Shown here: in pieces, positions 1 through 8,518 of the stretch
How the letters are laid out: every line of letters begins with the position of its first letter
How positions within the stretch are numbered: the stretch's first letter is position 1
NCBI RefSeq assembly: GCF_036327005.1
Contig: NZ_JAUGZK010000002.1
Span: forward strand, 62,001 to 126,000
Length of the DNA stretch: 64,000 nt
Reading direction: 5' to 3'
DNA from: Alkalimonas mucilaginosa
Lineage (GTDB): Bacteria > Pseudomonadota > Gammaproteobacteria > Enterobacterales > Alteromonadaceae
The notes under the pieces: model-generated
The model's input: only the letters and a program-made list of their open reading frames with translations
Databases searched by the model: none
Told to the model about the DNA's origin: nothing
Translations under genes and position numbers: made by a program

Positions 1-1
1 G

Positions 2-1093
2 GATCTGGACGTGACACCTGCCACCTTCCGCGAGCAGCAAATCAGCATCGTGATGCAAGAGGATATTTTTGTTGATTACCAGCAAACCGGGCGAACCAAT
101 TACCACTACGATGCGGATCAAACCAGCATCTCGCCCTATGCGCAGTTGCAATGGTTTGCCTCCGAGCAATGGATCCTGAGCCTGGGCGCGCGGTATGACT
201 GGTTTGAAGTCGATTACACCGATCGGCTGGATCCGTCGGTGCCACAGCAAGTAGGGCGTACTACCTGGCTTCGGCCTGAGTCGCAGCGTATTCGCTACCA
301 GCAGCTGAGTCCCAAGTTCGGCGTTGTTTACAAGCTGGCCTCGAATCAGCAGCTGTATGCCAATCGCCGGCATGCCTTTCGGGTGCCTTCGGTCGGGCAG
401 GTGTTTCGCCCGGGTTCCAGTCAGGATACCACTGAGCTAAAACCGGTCACTGCCATCAACCATGAATTAGGCTGGCGGGCGCAGCTGGATGGGCTGCGAC
501 TGGATGCCAGTGTCTACGATTTGCAAATCAAAGACGATGTGGTGAATTACATTGATGGCAACACCCGCAAGGTGATCAATGCCGGCCAAACCTCGCATCG
601 GGGGCTGGAGCTGATGGCCAGCTGGCAACTCAGCGACGCCTGGACGTGGAACCTCAGTGGCACCTTTACCCGGCAAAAGTACCGTGATTTTCAGTATTTA
701 TTCAGCTGCTTTCCGCCGGCCTGTGTGCCTGCTATCAACGAAACCCGCAACTTTGCTGGCTTTGAGGTGGGCAAAGCGCCGCGTCAGCTTTGGCAAAGCA
801 GCCTGAGTTACCAGCCACTCAGCATTGAGGGGCTCTGGCTGGAGCTGGAATGGCAGCAGGTTGGTCGCTACTACACCGATGAGACCAACACCAATACCTA
901 CCCTGGGCATGATCTGTTCAACCTGCGGGCGCGCTATCAAATTGGCGAACACTGGCAGCTGGCCATTCGGCTAATGAACCTGACTGATAAGACCTATTCC
1001 AGCCTGACCAGCAACCAGGTAGGCTCGACCGACATCGACTACCGGCCCGGCATGCCGCGCAGCGTTTTTGTGTCGGCGACCTGGCAATTTTAG
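2..1093 (+). CDS. TonB-dependent outer-membrane receptor, C-terminal part
   Basis: This is the C-terminal ~363 residues of an outer-membrane TonB-dependent receptor; the reading frame is open to the left edge, so the plug domain and much of the barrel lie outside the window. What is visible is a succession of amphipathic beta strands with alternating aromatic residues, typical receptor barrel phrases (YANRRHAFRVPS, then GLELMASWQL) and a C-terminal strand ending in Trp-Gln-Phe, the usual barrel-assembly signal. A loop Cys pair (CFPPAC) lies near residue 240. A PepSY membrane protein follows after 24 bp, a pairing typical of ferric-siderophore uptake loci, so an iron chelate is the likely substrate, but the ligand cannot be told from this part. 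Confidence 0.9.
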   Translation, partial: DLDVTPATFREQQISIVMQEDIFVDYQQTGRTNYHYDADQTSISPYAQLQWFASEQWILSLGARYDWFEVDYTDRLDPSVPQQVGRTTWLRPESQRIRYQQLSPKFGVVYKLASNQQLYANRRHAFRVPSVGQVFRPGSSQDTTELKPVTAINHELGWRAQLDGLRLDASVYDLQIKDDVVNYIDGNTRKVINAGQTSHRGLELMASWQLSDAWTWNLSGTFTRQKYRDFQYLFSCFPPACVPAINETRNFAGFEVGKAPRQLWQSSLSYQPLSIEGLWLELEWQQVGRYYTDETNTNTYPGHDLFNLRARYQIGEHWQLAIRLMNLTDKTYSSLTSNQVGSTDIDYRPGMPRSVFVSATWQF

Positions 1094-1117
1094 GCTGTAT
1101 AGAGTGAGGATGTAGCC

Positions 1118-2554
1118 ATGACCACATCAAACGCAATACGTACCAGTCAGTTGGTGCGCTGGCACCGTGTACTGCTCTGGCTGGGTGGCATCACTTTGCT
1201 GCTGTTTGCGCTAACCGGGGTGTCGCATCCCATTATGAGTTGGACCGGCCCGCAGGCCGTTACTATGCGACCGCCGACACTCAGTTTGAGCGAAGCCGAG
1301 CTGAACCAAGCCATGCAGCGGTTGCAGCAAGCCAATCTGCCCGCTCAGTCGCTGGTGAAGCTGGTGCCCTATCAGCAGCAGGTGCTGTTGCAGCTGACCC
1401 CGGATTTGCAAAGCCCACGCCAGTACCTGAGCTTGCATGATGAAGATAGTGCCATCAGCGATCAGCAAATGGCGATCTGGCTGGCCAGTCATTACAGCGG
1501 TTTGGATGAAAGCCAGGTGCGCAGCAGCCGGTTGCAAACCGAGTTTGACAGCGCCTACCCGTCGGTCAATCGCTTATTGCCGGTCTGGCAGGTTGAATTT
1601 TACTCCGGGCTTAGCCTGTATGTGCATACCGAAACTCTGAGCCTGGCGGGCATCACCAATCGCTATAAAACTAACTTGCAGGCGCTGTTTCGCCAGTTTC
1701 ACAGCTGGCAATGGCTGGATGGGGTGCCCATCATCAAAGCCCTGGTGATGACGCTGTTGCTGGGCAGTGCCTTGTTGCTGGTGCTGACTGGTGGCTGGCT
1801 GTTGCTTCGACTGCCGTTTAAGGCAAAACGTCGCGGCCTGCGCCGCTGGCATTATCTGTTGTCCTGGGGATTATTGCTGCCGGTGACGCTGTATTTGCTG
1901 ACTGGCATCTACCATTTTGCCTACAAGTACGTAAAGCCCGAGACACTGGGCTTAACGGCCAGCAGCGCTCAGCCATTACCAGAGCATTGGCAGCTGCCGG
2001 CAGGCGTGTTGCCGACCGATGCTGTGCTAAACAGTGCCAGTCTGGTACAGGGGCCCGCTTCGCACTGGTACTGGCGCTTATCACTGCACAATGCCGCACA
2101 GCAGGCCGATCGCCACAGCCGCTTTGCCGGTCAGGCATCAGAGCGCGGGGCGCTCTTTATTCCGCTGCTGTCGGATGCACCGGCGCTGGACGATGCTTCC
2201 TATGCGCAGCTATTGGCGGAGCGCTTTATTGGGCTAACCCCCGAAGCGATATCCGGACAACAGCTGGTGCAGCGTTTTGGGCCGGATTACGATTTTCGCA
2301 ACAAGCGCCTGCCGGTCTGGCAGCTCGATTATGCGAAGGGACGGATTTTTGTCGACAGTGCCAGCGGTCAGTTGGTGGAACAACAAAGCCGCAGCAGCCG
2401 TTTTGAACGCTACAGCTTTTCCTTTGTGCACAAATGGGGCATTTTGCAGCCCTGGCTGGGGCGCGATGGCCGCGATAGGGTGGTGGTTGGCATGATGGCA
2501 CTGGTGTTGCTGCTGGCCGGCATGGGTTTTGCGATGCGGCTTAGACGGCGTTAA
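1118..2554 (+). CDS. PepSY-associated transmembrane protein
   Basis: A 478-residue inner-membrane protein of the PepSY-associated TM family. Hydrophobic segments lie near residues 17-35, 205-232, 245-268 and 455-474, separating two periplasmic PepSY-like regions (about 40-190 and 275-445). Histidines sit at membrane boundaries (RWH, FHSW, RRWHY, YHF, FVHKW), as in family members proposed to bind haem and reduce ferric siderophores. The ATG follows an AGTGAGGATGTAGCC leader. It lies 24 bp after the receptor gene and is probably co-transcribed, fitting iron release from an imported siderophore. The reductase role is family-level inference; the topology is read from the sequence. Confidence 0.85.
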   Translation: MTTSNAIRTSQLVRWHRVLLWLGGITLLLFALTGVSHPIMSWTGPQAVTMRPPTLSLSEAELNQAMQRLQQANLPAQSLVKLVPYQQQVLLQLTPDLQSPRQYLSLHDEDSAISDQQMAIWLASHYSGLDESQVRSSRLQTEFDSAYPSVNRLLPVWQVEFYSGLSLYVHTETLSLAGITNRYKTNLQALFRQFHSWQWLDGVPIIKALVMTLLLGSALLLVLTGGWLLLRLPFKAKRRGLRRWHYLLSWGLLLPVTLYLLTGIYHFAYKYVKPETLGLTASSAQPLPEHWQLPAGVLPTDAVLNSASLVQGPASHWYWRLSLHNAAQQADRHSRFAGQASERGALFIPLLSDAPALDDASYAQLLAERFIGLTPEAISGQQLVQRFGPDYDFRNKRLPVWQLDYAKGRIFVDSASGQLVEQQSRSSRFERYSFSFVHKWGILQPWLGRDGRDRVVVGMMALVLLLAGMGFAMRLRRR

Positions 2555-2585
2555 TCTTGCTCAGAGCCAGGTAATAGGCTATAAA

Positions 2586-2603
2586 TAGTCCATTAAAAGA
2601 CTA
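2586..2603. promoter_or_regulatory. Inverted repeat upstream of TA operon
   Basis: TAGTC-N8-GACTA is a perfect 5-bp inverted repeat ending 25 bp before the likely antitoxin ATG. Position and symmetry fit an autoregulatory operator bound by the Phd-type antitoxin. The assignment is inferred from position only. Confidence 0.45.
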
Positions 2604-2628
2604 CTTAGAGCCTATGGCCGGATTTGCA

Positions 2629-2883
2629 ATGCGTATTGAAACCATCAGTTACATCAAACAGCATGCTGCCAAGCTGGAACTCGAAGAGCCGATTGTGGTG
2701 ACGCAAGGCGGTAAAGCGGTGTATCGGATAGAGTCTGAAGCCAGCGCCCGCCTGCGGGATGAAGGCATTGCCTTGCTAAAGTTGATGAACCTGGCCGAGC
2801 GCGATATCCGTGATGGTCATACCTTAACGCTGGATGAAAGCCTGCAGCAGTTGCGCCAAGCGCTGAGCGGAGCGTCAGAATGA
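2629..2883 (+). CDS. Phd/YefM-like antitoxin
   Basis: A small (84 aa) antitoxin-like protein. Its N-terminus (MRIETISYIKQHAAKLE, then EPIVVTQGGKAVYRIES) has the Phd/YefM fold pattern: a short helix ending in residues that set up a beta strand, followed by IVVTQxGKxxxxI. The C-terminal half is helical and acidic, as expected for the toxin-binding tail. An in-frame ATG at 2614 would add five residues; 2629 is preferred because it matches the usual family N-terminus. The stop overlaps the toxin start by 4 bp (ATGA), indicating translational coupling. Sequence match to classical Phd is moderate, so the subfamily is uncertain. Confidence 0.75.
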   Translation: MRIETISYIKQHAAKLELEEPIVVTQGGKAVYRIESEASARLRDEGIALLKLMNLAERDIRDGHTLTLDESLQQLRQALSGASE

Positions 2884-3227
2884 CGCAACTGGTGGTGACC
2901 CGACTGGCGCACCAGACCTTGTTGATGCTAACCCGCTATATGACCGAATTTCTGGGTGCCGAGCAAGCGCTGTCATTGGCAGAGCAATTGCTTGGGTACT
3001 GTAAAGAGCGGTTAGACCTAGGGCAAATGGGCCCTGGGCCGTTGCAGTTTCCACTTTGCTATGAGCTGGAGCGGTTGGGGGTGACCGACTACCGACAAAT
3101 CACGGTCGATAAATACAAAATCCTCTATCGCTACGATGCCGATAAGGATACCGCTTTTGTGATGGCTTTTTTACGGCAAAAACAAAGCGCTCAGCAACTG
3201 CTGATTGCATACAGTTTGTTGCCCTGA
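2880..3227 (+). CDS. RelE/ParE-family toxin
   Basis: A 115-residue protein with the RelE/ParE superfamily pattern: an N-terminal strand, two helices, then a beta sheet with YRQITVDKYKILYRYD and a final strand AFVMAFLRQKQ. The central motif (xYRxxxVDxYKIxYR) is typical of plasmid-stabilisation ParE/RelE toxins. It overlaps the upstream antitoxin by 4 bp, the classic antitoxin-toxin order. The target (ribosome-dependent mRNA cleavage or gyrase) cannot be decided from sequence alone. The region after it up to 3306 contains no gene. Confidence 0.8.
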   Translation: MTQLVVTRLAHQTLLMLTRYMTEFLGAEQALSLAEQLLGYCKERLDLGQMGPGPLQFPLCYELERLGVTDYRQITVDKYKILYRYDADKDTAFVMAFLRQKQSAQQLLIAYSLLP

Positions 3228-3306
3228 CGTCCTGTTACTCATGTTGGCTGCGATACGACTCATGGTATTCCCTTAACTGCGAACTCTTAATTGCGATGCG
3301 ATCAGC

Positions 3307-3323
3307 TGCGACACTATGTCGCA
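3307..3323. promoter_or_regulatory. RegA/PrrA-box-like palindrome
   Basis: TGCGACA-CTA-TGTCGCA is a perfect 7-bp inverted repeat about 120 bp before the regB start. Its half-sites (GCGAC/GTCGC) match the GCGRC...GNCGC type of site described for RegA/PrrA in Rhodobacter. Since the next operon encodes RegB/RegA, autoregulation is a natural reading. The motif match is recalled knowledge; the palindrome is directly visible. Confidence 0.55.
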
Positions 3324-3356
3324 TGGTGCTTTGGAGAGGCAGCAGGTATTCTTAGT

Positions 3357-3388
3357 ACAGACTTTTCCACTGCAGTGCGATAGTCTGT
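3357..3388 (+). other. Stem-loop in regB leader
   Basis: ACAGACT and AGTCTGT form a perfect 7-bp outer stem, and between them CACTGCAGTG is itself self-complementary, so the transcript could fold into a long two-part hairpin. It lies between the RegA-like palindrome and the terminator-like hairpin at 3404-3428. It may be part of an attenuator leader or of a small RNA. Confidence 0.5.
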
Positions 3389-3403
3389 GATGACATTTTG
3401 CAA

Positions 3404-3428
3404 CGGCTGCCTGGCAGCCGTCTTTTTT
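3404..3428 (+). terminator. Intrinsic terminator or attenuator before regB
   Basis: ACGGCTGCC and GGCAGCCGT form a 9-bp GC-rich stem with almost no loop, followed by CTTTTTT. This is a canonical Rho-independent terminator. The U-tract ends only 17 bp before the regB ATG, so either it ends an upstream transcript and regB is read through, or it acts as an attenuator. Confidence 0.75.
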
Positions 3429-3444
3429 GTGGAACCTGTGTGTC

Positions 3445-4758
3445 ATGCTTTCCCTGACTGTTCTTGAACCGCAGCACCAATTGCGTCAGTTGGCCCGCTT
3501 TCGTTGGGGGGTGATTGGCTTTATTGCACTGGCGATGCTGGCTGCCTGGTTGCTGCATTACCCGGTTAGCTCCTGGCCTTTGCTGTTGCTCTTACTGGCC
3601 CTTTTTGCTGCTTCCAATCTATTGCTGCCTGTACTACCCAATGCCAGCCATTACAGCATGCGCTTGTATGCGCTCTATGCATTGGCAGATATTGTGTTGT
3701 TGTGCTGTATGCTGCTGTTAAGCGGTGGGGTCAGCAATGGCCTGGTCGCACTGTTGCTGTTGCCGGTGGCAATGGCTTCGGTGCTGTTGCCTGGCCGTTT
3801 GTGTTATCTGGTGGCGTTAATTGCAGTTCTGTCGTATACCTTGTTGCTGCAGCTGGGTGATCTCAGTGCGCTGTCAACTGCCGGCCCCTGGTTGGAGCTG
3901 CAGCCGGAAAACGCAGCCACCCCAGCGCATGCGCATCATGGCACTGGACATGGCGTTGGACATGGTAGTTTTGATCAGCATCTACTGCAAATGTGGTGGG
4001 CCTTTGCACTTTCTGCCGGTTTGATCAGCTGGTTTATCAGTGCTCAGGCCCGGCAAATTCGCAAGCAAGCCAGAGTGCTGAACCAGTTGCAGCAACAACA
4101 GCTGCGACAGGAGCAGATGTTGGCTCTGGCCACCTTTGCTGCTAATGCCGCCCATGATTTAGCCACGCCGATCCAAACCATGGCATTGATTGCCGACGAG
4201 CTTCAGGTCGACGCCACTCAGGCTGAACAGTGGCAGGACTTGCAACAACAACTGCAGCGTTGTCAGCATCTGGTGCAGCAGCTGCGTCAGGATGCCGGCA
4301 GTCTGCGCCAGCCGCAGCAAGCCGAACCGGTATTGCAACTGACCGGGCAAACGGTACAGCGTTGGCTGGCCAGCCGGCCCGATATTGAAGCCGACTGTCA
4401 GTTTGACAGTGATGCCACTGATTTTTTACTGGCCGAGCCGCAAAGCCTGGCGGCGGCCTTGCTGAATATTCTGGATAACGCCGCTGATGCCAGCCTGGCG
4501 AGGCAACAACCCAAGCTCTCAATTGCTTGCCAGCTCAGCGAACAAGGCTGCAGCATCCGCATCCGCGATTATGGCGAGGGCTTTTCCGAGCAACGCTTGC
4601 AGGAGCTGGGGCATTTGCCACAGCTTAGTAGTCAGGGCCTTGGCATCGGTCAGTTTCTGGCCAATGCCAGCATCGAGCGATTAGGCGGTAAGGTCGTCCG
4701 CAGTAATCTGGCCGATGGCGGGCTCACCTGCATTGAGCTGCCAAGGAATCCGGTATGA
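3445..4758 (+). CDS. regB: Redox sensor histidine kinase, RegB/PrrB/ActS family
   Basis: A 437-residue inner-membrane sensor kinase. The first ~200 residues hold six hydrophobic segments. The loop motif GGVSNGL near residue 95 corresponds to the GGxxNPF quinone-binding heptapeptide of RegB. The periplasmic His-rich stretch (HAHHGTGHGVGHG) precedes FDQHLLQMW, also typical of the family. The H-box (AAHDLATPIQT) places the phosphorylated His at about 237, and a Cys 36 residues later (QRCQHL) matches the redox-active Cys of RegB. The N box (LLNILDNAAD), G1 (DYGEGF) and G2 (GLGIGQ) are intact. ATG 3445 is chosen over the in-frame TTG at 3427, which lies in the terminator U-tract. A 4-bp overlap with regA shows coupling. 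The ribosome-binding site is weak. Confidence 0.88.
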   Translation: MLSLTVLEPQHQLRQLARFRWGVIGFIALAMLAAWLLHYPVSSWPLLLLLLALFAASNLLLPVLPNASHYSMRLYALYALADIVLLCCMLLLSGGVSNGLVALLLLPVAMASVLLPGRLCYLVALIAVLSYTLLLQLGDLSALSTAGPWLELQPENAATPAHAHHGTGHGVGHGSFDQHLLQMWWAFALSAGLISWFISAQARQIRKQARVLNQLQQQQLRQEQMLALATFAANAAHDLATPIQTMALIADELQVDATQAEQWQDLQQQLQRCQHLVQQLRQDAGSLRQPQQAEPVLQLTGQTVQRWLASRPDIEADCQFDSDATDFLLAEPQSLAAALLNILDNAADASLARQQPKLSIACQLSEQGCSIRIRDYGEGFSEQRLQELGHLPQLSSQGLGIGQFLANASIERLGGKVVRSNLADGGLTCIELPRNPV

Positions 4759-5318
4759 ATGAGTCGCAGCGCATCAAGCTGGTGCTGGTCGATGACGATG
4801 CCGTGCTGCTGCGCACCCTGGCACGGCGTTTTGAGCAAACCGGTGCCAGCGTGGTGACTTTTGCCGAGCCCTGCACCAGCGCCCAACTGATTGCCGAGCA
4901 AGCCGATGCCTATCTGCTGGATTTGCGTTTTGCCAGCCAGTCTGGCCTGAGTTTTGTCGAGCCGCTGCGTACAGCGCTTCCCAACTGCCGGATTGTGCTG
5001 CTAACCGGCTATGGCAGCATCGCCAATGCAGTTCAGGCCGTGAAATTAGGTGCCGACGACTATCTGACCAAGCCGGTTGATTTTCAGCAGTTACGCCAAG
5101 TACTTTGCGGCCGGAATTTGCCTGCGGAGGCAGGCCTGCAGGCAGCTGCCCCCCCCGACAACCAGACAGCGTCGAGTCTGCTCAGCCCTGATCAGCTGGA
5201 ATGGGAGCATATCCAGCGGGTACTGACCGAACAGGATGGCAATATCTCGCAAACCGCCCGGGTGCTGGGCATGCATCGCCGTACTTTGCAGCGTAAGTTG
5301 CTAAAACGCCGCCCTTAA
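4755..5318 (+). CDS. regA: Redox response regulator, RegA/PrrA/ActR family
   Basis: A 187-residue response regulator. The receiver has the acidic pocket (VDDD near 12-15), phospho-acceptor Asp in YLLDLRF near 56, the switch Thr in LLTGYGSI and the Lys of LTKPVD. The linker is short and Pro/Ala-rich. The C-terminal Fis-type helix-turn-helix (EHIQRVLTEQDGNISQTARV then GMHRRTLQRKL) is the signature RegA output domain. RegA proteins globally activate respiratory, photosynthetic, nitrogen or carbon genes under low oxygen; the regulon here is unknown. It overlaps regB by 4 bp and is followed by a 140-bp intergenic region. Confidence 0.92.
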   Translation: MNESQRIKLVLVDDDAVLLRTLARRFEQTGASVVTFAEPCTSAQLIAEQADAYLLDLRFASQSGLSFVEPLRTALPNCRIVLLTGYGSIANAVQAVKLGADDYLTKPVDFQQLRQVLCGRNLPAEAGLQAAAPPDNQTASSLLSPDQLEWEHIQRVLTEQDGNISQTARVLGMHRRTLQRKLLKRRP

Positions 5319-5458
5319 CCGCTGTATTGGCGTTGTTCATCTTGTTTTAATCTATTCGCTGTGTTCTGTTCATCCAGTTGCAGGTTTTCCCTTCATGCCT
5401 CAGCAGTAAAGTAGTGCGTGTCCGGTGTGACTGCACCCTTCACTGAAAAGGAAAACCT

Positions 5459-6019
5459 ATGTCGATTCGAATTGTATCCATCATTTCTGGCACTGTGCTC
5501 AGCCTGGCTGCTTTGCAAGTGGCTGCAGCGCCGGTGGTCAATAACAACATCACCGAAGCCGAGGTCAAAGCTGCCCAACAGGCCTGGGGACAGGCACTAA
5601 TTGCCATCAGCTCCGCCTACAGCGAAAGCGGCCGTGATAAGGCGGAGCAAAAAGCTCGCTCGGTGCTGGACGCGGCTTATGGCTATGGCCATGGCGCTGT
5701 ATTGTTTAAGCCTACGTTGGCCAGTGGCGAACAAACCTTTCGTACCAGTTATGAGGGGGCTTTGGCCTATTTTGTTGGCGGCAACAGCACATTTCCCGAT
5801 GACAGTGGCTTTGCGCTGAAAGGATGGACCGGTTATCAGTTTAACAACGCGGCGGTGTACATCAATGGCGACCTGGCACTGACCATGGGCCATGTGATGC
5901 TGACCGATGCCAGTGGTGCCGTCACTACCGTGGACAAAACCTGGGGCTTCAAAAAAGACGAGCAAGGCGCACTTCGCATCGTACTGCATCACTCGTCATT
6001 GCCGTTTAGCGCTAATTAA
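5459..6019 (+). CDS. Predicted periplasmic SnoaL/NTF2-like protein
   Basis: A 186-residue protein starting with a clear Sec signal peptide (about residues 1-24, cleavage near VAAA-PV). The mature part begins with a helix (ITEAEVKAAQQAWGQALIAIS) followed by alternating strands, including YINGDLALTMGHVMLTDASG and TWGFKKDEQGALRIVLHHSS, a pattern resembling the SnoaL/NTF2-like fold in secreted proteins of marine gammaproteobacteria. A good ribosome-binding site (AAAAGGAAAACCT) precedes the ATG. It is monocistronic: stem-loops follow at 6036 and 6127. No catalytic assignment is justified and the fold assignment is tentative. Confidence 0.65.
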   Translation: MSIRIVSIISGTVLSLAALQVAAAPVVNNNITEAEVKAAQQAWGQALIAISSAYSESGRDKAEQKARSVLDAAYGYGHGAVLFKPTLASGEQTFRTSYEGALAYFVGGNSTFPDDSGFALKGWTGYQFNNAAVYINGDLALTMGHVMLTDASGAVTTVDKTWGFKKDEQGALRIVLHHSSLPFSAN

Positions 6020-6035
6020 GGGAACGAGTAGGGGA

Positions 6036-6057
6036 GCAATGGCAAGGATGCCATTGC
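6036..6057. other. Perfect stem-loop downstream of periplasmic gene
   Basis: GCAATGGCA-AGGA-TGCCATTGC is a perfect 9-bp stem with a 4-nt loop, 17 bp after the stop codon. There is no T-tract, so it is more likely an mRNA 3' stabiliser or a Rho-associated end than an intrinsic terminator. Confidence 0.5.
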
Positions 6058-6126
6058 CAGGTTAACGTGATTTAGTAAGTAATCTGGTTATTGTTTCTGT
6101 AAGTGTTGTTCATCCCAACCCAGTTT

Positions 6127-6161
6127 GGCTGGCCATCTCTCCTCTGCGGCCAGCCTTTTTT
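6127..6161 (+). terminator. Intrinsic terminator
   Basis: GGCTGGCC and GGCCAGCC form an 8-bp stem around a 13-nt loop, followed by TTTTTT. It would end the rightward transcript of the periplasmic gene. Its T-tract touches the stop codon of the convergent response-regulator gene. Confidence 0.85.
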
Positions 6162-6834
6162 ATTCCGGCTGCAGGCAATACCCCAAACCGCGACGGGTAT
6201 GCAGCAGCTTGACTGCATGGGATTCATCAATTTTTTTGCGTAGCCGCGCCATATACACGTCCACTATGTTGGTGAGCGGGTCTTCATTCAGCCCCCAGAC
6301 ATTGGTCAGAATCCGTTCCCGGCTATAGACTTTGCCGCTGTTGCTCATCAGCAACTCCAGAATACCGAGTTCCTTGGCCGTTAACTGCAGTGCTCTGCCT
6401 GCGCGTTGAGCTTGCATGCTGTCTAAATCCAGCACCAGATCGGCCACCTGCAACTGACGTTGATGCAGACTACTGACATCCCGTTTCGCCAGGGCTTCAA
6501 TCCGGGCTAACAGCTCTTCAAAGTGAAACGGCTTGCCCAGATAGTCATCGGCACCGGCCCGCAGACCCCGCACACGCTCATCAACTTCGGATAGAGCCGA
6601 TAAAATCAGAATACGCGCCTGAATTTGCTGGCTGCGGATTTGCTGGCACAAGGTCAGGCCATCCAGTTGCGGCAGCATACGATCCAGCACAATCACATCC
6701 GGTTCGAACTGCCGCACCATCTCCAGTGCATGCAAGCCGTCCTGCAATAGCTGAGTCAGGTAGCCCTCGGCTTTTAAGCCTCGTGATAAAAAGCTGCCAA
6801 CTTTCTCATCGTCTTCAATAATCAGTATTTTCAT
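6160..6834 (-). CDS. OmpR/CusR-type response regulator
   Basis: A 224-residue response regulator. The receiver begins MKILIIEDDEKVGSF, with phospho-acceptor Asp in VIVLDRMLP near 51, the switch Ser in LILSALS and Lys in YLGKPF. The C-terminal winged helix (LTAKELGILELLMSN then VYSRERI and VDVYMARLRKKID) belongs to the OmpR/PhoB class, closest in style to CusR/CopR-like regulators. An in-frame start 36 codons upstream is rejected because it lies inside the kinase gene and receivers of this class start at MKIL. It overlaps the kinase gene by 20 bp, so the two are coupled. The inducing signal is unknown. Confidence 0.92.
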   Translation of the reverse strand: MKILIIEDDEKVGSFLSRGLKAEGYLTQLLQDGLHALEMVRQFEPDVIVLDRMLPQLDGLTLCQQIRSQQIQARILILSALSEVDERVRGLRAGADDYLGKPFHFEELLARIEALAKRDVSSLHQRQLQVADLVLDLDSMQAQRAGRALQLTAKELGILELLMSNSGKVYSRERILTNVWGLNEDPLTNIVDVYMARLRKKIDESHAVKLLHTRRGLGYCLQPE

Positions 6835-8422
6835 GCTGGGTTCCGCTAAAAAGTGGCAGCTTAAGGCATACTCGGGTGCCTCGGGGCTGATTGGGATGCA
6901 GTTCAATGGTGCCATCCTGCACTTCCATAATGGCTTTGGCAATGCAAAGACCTATCCCCAGACCATCGGGTCGGGCGCTTCGGGCCGCGATCCCGCGAAA
7001 GTGACGCTGAAACAAGCGATCCTGTTCTTCTGCGCTGATGCCAATGCCCTGATCGGCTAGCTCCAATTGCAGTTCATTGTCACTCAGTGCCAGGCTAAGC
7101 TGCAGCTCTGGGGTACTGGCGGCATACTGCTGGGCATTGTCGGTAATAATCCGCAGCACACTGGCAAATTTGTCTGCATCGAGCAGCAACCAGGCGTCGG
7201 CCGGTAACTCCGCTGGCGTGTTCAGCGTTAACTGGTAGCCGCTATTCAGCTGCTGTTGCACCGTAGCCGTGGCCAAAGCCTGAAAATCCAGCACGCTGAT
7301 GCGCTGCAAGTGCACTTGCAGTAAGCGCTCTTCACCTCTGGCCAGCAGCAACAAATCCTCAATCCGCCGGCTTAATTGCTGGCTGGCGGCCAGAATACGG
7401 CCAAAGGCTTCTTTGTATTCAGCGCTGTCTTTGTCCTTGCCGCGCAGGCTGATTTCGGCTTCGCCCTGAATGCTGGTGGCTGGGGTGCGCAGCTCATGGC
7501 TGATATCCGCCAGCAATTGCTTTTGCCGGTGCTCGGTTTCATGCAGTTGGGCCAGTGCTTGCTGCAATTCAGCGGTACGGGCCTGAACCCGTTGCTCAGT
7601 CGCTAGCTGGCTTTGTTTCTCCTGGCGGGCAAAATCTTCAATGTAGCCTGACATCAGGTTAAATTGCCGTGCCAGTTCGGCAAATTCGGTTGGCCCCTGC
7701 TCCTGAATGCGGTGGGCAAAGTTGCCTTGCTGCAACTGCTTGGTGCCATCCAGCAGCCGCTGCAATGGCTGGCTCAAGGCCCGGGATAAATGCCAGCCAA
7801 TCACAATGGCAAACAGCAAACCAAGCAGGCTGATCAGCAGCATGGTGAGCTGCACCTGTTGCACGGCAGAGAGCGCATCCGCTTCGGTACTGCTGGCCCG
7901 CTGCTTTTGATCGGCAATGGCCTGCTGTAACAATTCAGACAGATCGGTGTCCTGAAACTTATCAAACAAGCTAATCAGGGTACGCCAGCGCTCCAGATCA
8001 TCCTGGTAGGCGGCAATTTCGCGGGTTTTCAGTGCATGTTCCAGCGTGTGCAAATTGGATTGCAGCAAGGAAATGACTTTGACCTGCTGCATAATAAGCT
8101 GCAAGTCGGATTCATTGGTGCTGTAAAGTTGATCGCGAATGGCCAGTTGATCCAGAGTCTGCAACTGCTGTTGCATACGGCCGAACAGAGTATCACGGAA
8201 GCCGGTATTGGCATCCTCGGTCAGCAGGTACTCGGCCAGCCAGACTTTCAGCCGTTGTTTATCGGCCCGCAGCGAAATAAACTCGGTCAGCATCTGGTTG
8301 GCAATGCGGTTGCGCTTGGTATGAAATTCTGAGTTTTGCTGCGCCCAAAAACCAATACCCGACAGCAGCAGGCTAATACCCACCAGAATACAGAGCGATA
8401 CGATCAGTTTGCGTAAATACAT
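6815..8422 (-). CDS. Sensor histidine kinase with HAMP domain
   Basis: A 535-residue inner-membrane kinase. TM1 is near residues 8-28 and TM2 near 190-210. Between them is an all-helical periplasmic sensor of about 160 residues without Cys, like four-helix-bundle sensors. A HAMP domain (about 210-265) and a coiled coil lead to the H-box (LLADISHELRTPATS, His near 310). The ATPase domain has N box IITDNAQQYA, G1 DQGIGIS and G2 GLGIGLCIAKAI, all complete. It is the partner of the regulator at 6160-6834. The beta-helix gene lies 97 bp upstream on the same strand, so shared transcription is possible. Confidence 0.92.
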   Translation of the reverse strand: MYLRKLIVSLCILVGISLLLSGIGFWAQQNSEFHTKRNRIANQMLTEFISLRADKQRLKVWLAEYLLTEDANTGFRDTLFGRMQQQLQTLDQLAIRDQLYSTNESDLQLIMQQVKVISLLQSNLHTLEHALKTREIAAYQDDLERWRTLISLFDKFQDTDLSELLQQAIADQKQRASSTEADALSAVQQVQLTMLLISLLGLLFAIVIGWHLSRALSQPLQRLLDGTKQLQQGNFAHRIQEQGPTEFAELARQFNLMSGYIEDFARQEKQSQLATEQRVQARTAELQQALAQLHETEHRQKQLLADISHELRTPATSIQGEAEISLRGKDKDSAEYKEAFGRILAASQQLSRRIEDLLLLARGEERLLQVHLQRISVLDFQALATATVQQQLNSGYQLTLNTPAELPADAWLLLDADKFASVLRIITDNAQQYAASTPELQLSLALSDNELQLELADQGIGISAEEQDRLFQRHFRGIAARSARPDGLGIGLCIAKAIMEVQDGTIELHPNQPRGTRVCLKLPLFSGTQHENTDY

Positions 8423-8518
8423 CGATATAGCCCATTCACTGCACTATCAGGCAGTATATGGGCTTTATCGGTTTGGATCATGAATATCGGGTTAAATTCA
8501 TTGATCACTCTGCGTTCA

